Positions 29,601 through 32,103 of a stretch of 32,103 nucleotides of DNA are shown in pieces. Positions within the stretch are counted from its first letter, which is position 1; each line of letters begins with the position of its first letter. The DNA lies in the IMG/VR virus record IMGVR_UViG_3300037635_004223, positions 1-32,103 of that record; one strand, given 5' to 3'. The translations under genes and the position numbers were made by a program. Source of the DNA: a virus. The notes beneath the pieces were generated by a model. The model had not been told where the DNA came from. It saw nothing but the letters and a program-made list of their open reading frames with translations, and ran no database searches.

Positions 29601-30311
29601 CTAAATTGGTTTTTTTTCTGTAGCAATATATTCAGTGAGTTCTGTAAGATCACTAGGCGCAGGATTACATGTCTTATAAGTAGAATATCGACAGCACCAG
29701 CCAGTAAGTAAGTACTTAACACCACTAGTTAATTCTTCACCCCTATGTGTCCAAAATGGACTGGCAGGAAATAATAGTAACTTACCAGGTTCAGAAATAA
29801 CACTCTTACTTACTCCACAATTATAAAATTGCGTTTTTCCATTATCCAATTGATCAGTCCTATCATTTAGATACAAAATGTAAGTAAATATTCTATTATT
29901 GACAAATGCTACATTATAATTACTTTCTCTGTGAACGAAGCTAGGAAGCTCAACTACTTCACTAGAAGCATCATCATGCCAATGGTAATGACCACCAGGG
30001 GTAGTTCTTTGAATCTGATATCCACGATCATGGAACATATTAGGTGTGGAGTAATTACAATTTTCAATAAGAAAATTCATATAATCCACAAAATATGGAG
30101 TAAATGTTTTATATAATATATCATCAATGTCATCCCATTCCCGATGACTACTAATAGGCAAATCATCTGAAATTTTTGTTTCGCTTATACCGTTACCACT
30201 CATTCCACGTGTAACACGATCATCATTTTCAAACCTATCAATTATCTCATTACACAACTCTATATCAATAACATTTGGATATTCGATAATGTAGTCTTCA
30301 AATGATCTCAT
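29601..30311 (-). CDS. 2OG-Fe(II) oxygenase, prolyl 4-hydroxylase-like
   Basis: 236 residues. Fe(II) ligands are the HxD in GGHYHWHDDASSEV and the distal His in SPFWTHRGEELTSGVKYLLTGWC, with K in VKYLL as the likely 2-oxoglutarate anchor (P4H families use Lys here). The strands ILYLNDRTDQLDNGKTQF and PGKLLLFPASPFW are classic P4H features. It differs from the PiuC-like protein in anchor residue and layout, so the two are not recent duplicates. It lies between the His-rich peptide gene (15 bases) and a terminator. Substrate unknown; a collagen-like virion protein in the same genome is one candidate. Confidence 0.88.
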   Translation of the reverse strand: MRSFEDYIIEYPNVIDIELCNEIIDRFENDDRVTRGMSGNGISETKISDDLPISSHREWDDIDDILYKTFTPYFVDYMNFLIENCNYSTPNMFHDRGYQIQRTTPGGHYHWHDDASSEVVELPSFVHRESNYNVAFVNNRIFTYILYLNDRTDQLDNGKTQFYNCGVSKSVISEPGKLLLFPASPFWTHRGEELTSGVKYLLTGWCCRYSTYKTCNPAPSDLTELTEYIATEKKPI

Positions 30312-30325
30312 AATAATTTAAAAAT

Positions 30326-30460
30326 TTAATGTAAGTGTACAACTCCATTACCATGAACGTGGGGGACAGCACCGTCATATAGATGTGGTTGTCCGTGGTC
30401 AAATCCCCCAGTAGCTAAAGCAAGGATACCAGCAAAGATTGCGATTTTAATATACTTCAT
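30326..30460 (-). CDS. 44-residue His-rich exported peptide
   Basis: A short ORF of 44 codons. It starts with two lysines and a hydrophobic stretch (MKYIKIAIFAGILALATGG), a signal-peptide or signal-anchor pattern. The remaining ~25 residues hold six histidines (H22, H26, H34, H36, H42, H44) and two aspartates, ending VVHLH. That suggests metal binding (Zn, Cu, Ni or Fe) in the periplasm or at the membrane. It sits between gp46 (15 bases) and a 2OG-Fe(II) oxygenase (14 bases), so it is probably co-transcribed with both. No Shine-Dalgarno sequence is obvious. Family not recognised. Confidence 0.6.
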   Translation of the reverse strand: MKYIKIAIFAGILALATGGFDHGQPHLYDGAVPHVHGNGVVHLH

Positions 30461-30475
30461 AAGGGAATAGTCAAT

Positions 30476-32103
30476 CTATTTTTTATTTAGTTTTGAAAAT
30501 CCCCTCTCCTTTTCAAACTTAAGAACAGAATCAAAGCGTTCGTGTAGCTCTGTCTTGTGGCTGATGATAAAGATATTAGCATCTTTAACAACGTAACGGA
30601 TGATCTTAAGGAACTCTTCTGTACCAAATCCATCAAGTGAGCTGTCGAATACCTCATCCATAATAAGGAGATTTGTATTAATTGAATTGCGGACTCTAGC
30701 AACCTCACGCCAGGTGAATAGAAGTGAAAGGTCAATACGCATCTTCTCGCCCTCGGAGAATGAAGCATAGGAGAAACGTTCATGGATTGGGGATACAACA
30801 GTTTCATTGAACTCTTCATCTAGGTTGAAGTTGATGTAGAACTCCATCATCTGAAGATACTTATTAACGTGCTTGTTAATAAGTGGGATGTACTTCTTAA
30901 TGATACTAGCCTTAACTCCACCATCCTTAAGTAGATTGTTTACAAACTGGTGCTTCTCCATCTCAACCTTCAAATCAGATATCTCATCAACGCTACTCTT
31001 TAGCTTTTTGATAATTGAGTTGAGGTTCTCTTTAGATTCTGCTTGATTGTCAATAGACTCTCTAATCGCAGATACTTCAGACTGTAAGTTGGTAATAGTC
31101 TTATTGATATTAGAAATATCAGAATTACTTGAAGCTAATGTTTTATTTAATTCTAATACTTGACCAGAGATATTATTAAAGTTGCTTTCTCTGATTTCTT
31201 CCTTTTCAATAGCACCTTCCAACTCCTGGTATCCAGCTTTGAGTTTTTTAGCATCTATACCAAGCTCCGTTAGTTTAGTTTGACGTAGATCCTCATCAAT
31301 ATCCTGAGTACAAGTGGGACAAGTTTTATTATCATTAAAGAACTTATGGTTTTTGGACAGGGTAGTAATCTTTTGCTGGATCTTACCCTTCAGTCCGCCA
31401 AGCTCACGAAGCTTATCTCCAGCCCCCTTTAGTTCTTCTAGCTCAGCATTAAGCTGCTCAATCTTACCTAGAACATCAATATTAGATTCCTGTAGTTGTT
31501 GCTGCTCAATCAAATGCTCCTTAACAGACTCATTCTTTTTATTGATATTTGCCTCACCACGTTTTGTGATATCATCAATAAATTTAGCTTGCATCTCACC
31601 CTTCTCTTTAAGAGAGGATTTCTTCAACTCAAGGATCTTTAATTGATCGCGGACAGTACGAACACGGTCCTTTACAATTGAAGACATTGAACTAAAGACA
31701 CGGATGTCTAGTAGGTCTTCAATAACCTCGCGACGGTGAGCAGCCGATAGCTGCATAAAAGGAACAAAAGTAGAGCTTCCAAGGATTACAATCTGGGTAA
31801 AGGACTTATAATTAACTTTAAGAATGTTCTCTTCTAGTGTGACTTGATTATCTCGGTCATCACCCCTTTTTTCAAGAAGCTTTCCATCAACTTCAATATC
31901 AAATACGTTGGGCTTAATACCACGTCTAACTAAATACTGGCGGTTGTTGTTACTAAACTCAATCTCTACAAGACAGTTCTTTTCAATTACACTATTTACC
32001 AACTGGGGTTTGTTAATCTTACGAAATGGCTTGTTAAACAATACAAAAGTCAAAGCATCCAGGATGGTTGACTTACCAGAGCCATTACTACCGATAATTA
32101 GAT
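30476..32103 (-). CDS. gp46: gp46 recombination endonuclease subunit, N-terminus cut off
   Basis: 541 residues are visible; the first part (perhaps 25-30 residues) lies beyond the right edge. SbcC/Rad50-like ATPase that with gp47 resects DNA ends for recombination and host DNA breakdown. Walker A GSNGSGKST is at the edge, a long coiled coil flanks the zinc hook CPTC (NKTCPTCTQDIDED), and the C-terminus holds the signature SFSEGEKMRIDLSLLF and Walker B LLIMDEVFDSSLDGFG, then FIISHKTEL. Any start codon seen inside the window is internal. It precedes the His-rich peptide by 15 bases. Confidence 0.96.
   Translation of the reverse strand, partial: LIIGSNGSGKSTILDALTFVLFNKPFRKINKPQLVNSVIEKNCLVEIEFSNNNRQYLVRRGIKPNVFDIEVDGKLLEKRGDDRDNQVTLEENILKVNYKSFTQIVILGSSTFVPFMQLSAAHRREVIEDLLDIRVFSSMSSIVKDRVRTVRDQLKILELKKSSLKEKGEMQAKFIDDITKRGEANINKKNESVKEHLIEQQQLQESNIDVLGKIEQLNAELEELKGAGDKLRELGGLKGKIQQKITTLSKNHKFFNDNKTCPTCTQDIDEDLRQTKLTELGIDAKKLKAGYQELEGAIEKEEIRESNFNNISGQVLELNKTLASSNSDISNINKTITNLQSEVSAIRESIDNQAESKENLNSIIKKLKSSVDEISDLKVEMEKHQFVNNLLKDGGVKASIIKKYIPLINKHVNKYLQMMEFYINFNLDEEFNETVVSPIHERFSYASFSEGEKMRIDLSLLFTWREVARVRNSINTNLLIMDEVFDSSLDGFGTEEFLKIIRYVVKDANIFIISHKTELHERFDSVLKFEKERGFSKLNKK

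Overview
The window is a piece of a T4-like cyanophage genome (Myoviridae-type phage of marine Synechococcus or Prochlorococcus). Two things show this: a T4 replication and recombination core (gp46, gp45, gp44, gp62, RegA, gp43, UvsX, gp41), and the genes that mark marine cyanomyoviruses (psbA, cobS, a CobT-like gene, hsp20, MazG-like, PiuC-like oxygenase, Sm-like proteins, S74-domain fibres). Every gene I can support is on the minus strand, so transcription runs from high to low coordinates. Both ends are cut: gp46 lacks its N-terminus at the right edge, and a MazG-like gene lacks its C-terminus at the left edge. I saw no tRNA, CRISPR array, integrase or insertion sequence.

Layout in transcription order. 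32103-23561: gp46, a tiny His-rich exported peptide, two 2OG-Fe(II) oxygenases, CobT-like, LOG-family protein, CobS, a DUF3310-type protein, the gp45 clamp and a small membrane protein. 23528-12438: a late virion/fibre island with two beta-propeller (FG-GAP-like) proteins on either side of psbA, three fibres ending in S74 self-cleaving chaperone domains, a collagen-like protein and two further likely structural proteins. A 32-residue membrane ORF with its own early-type promoter sits inside this island. 12401-8857: a stand-alone glycosylase-like gene, then gp44, a degenerate glutaredoxin, an Sm-like protein, a glycosyltransferase, gp62 and RegA. 8617-8192: hsp20 on its own late promoter. 8096-1: two more Sm-like proteins, gp43, two small proteins, UvsX, gp41, a Mom-like DNA modification protein, a protein with a possible PD-(D/E)XK nuclease core, and MazG-like.

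The regulation can be read from the DNA. Replication and metabolic units begin with an extended -10 box (TGTGCTATAAT or TGCTCTATAAT, no -35). Virion units begin with a T4-type late box (NATAAATA) 21-32 bases before the start codon. At many junctions a strong G/C hairpin plus T-tract is followed at once by the next unit's promoter. psbA has both a sigma70-type promoter (TTGACG, 17 bases, TATACT) and an upstream late box, so it can be expressed early and late.

Most interesting points: the Mom-like gene coupled to gp41 and followed by a nuclease-like gene; three divergent Sm-like proteins among replisome genes; psbA bracketed by near-identical terminators and paralogous fibre genes; a perfect 84-bp repeat inside a fibre gene; a collagen-like fibre in a phage that also encodes prolyl-hydroxylase-type oxygenases; and three very small membrane or exported proteins.
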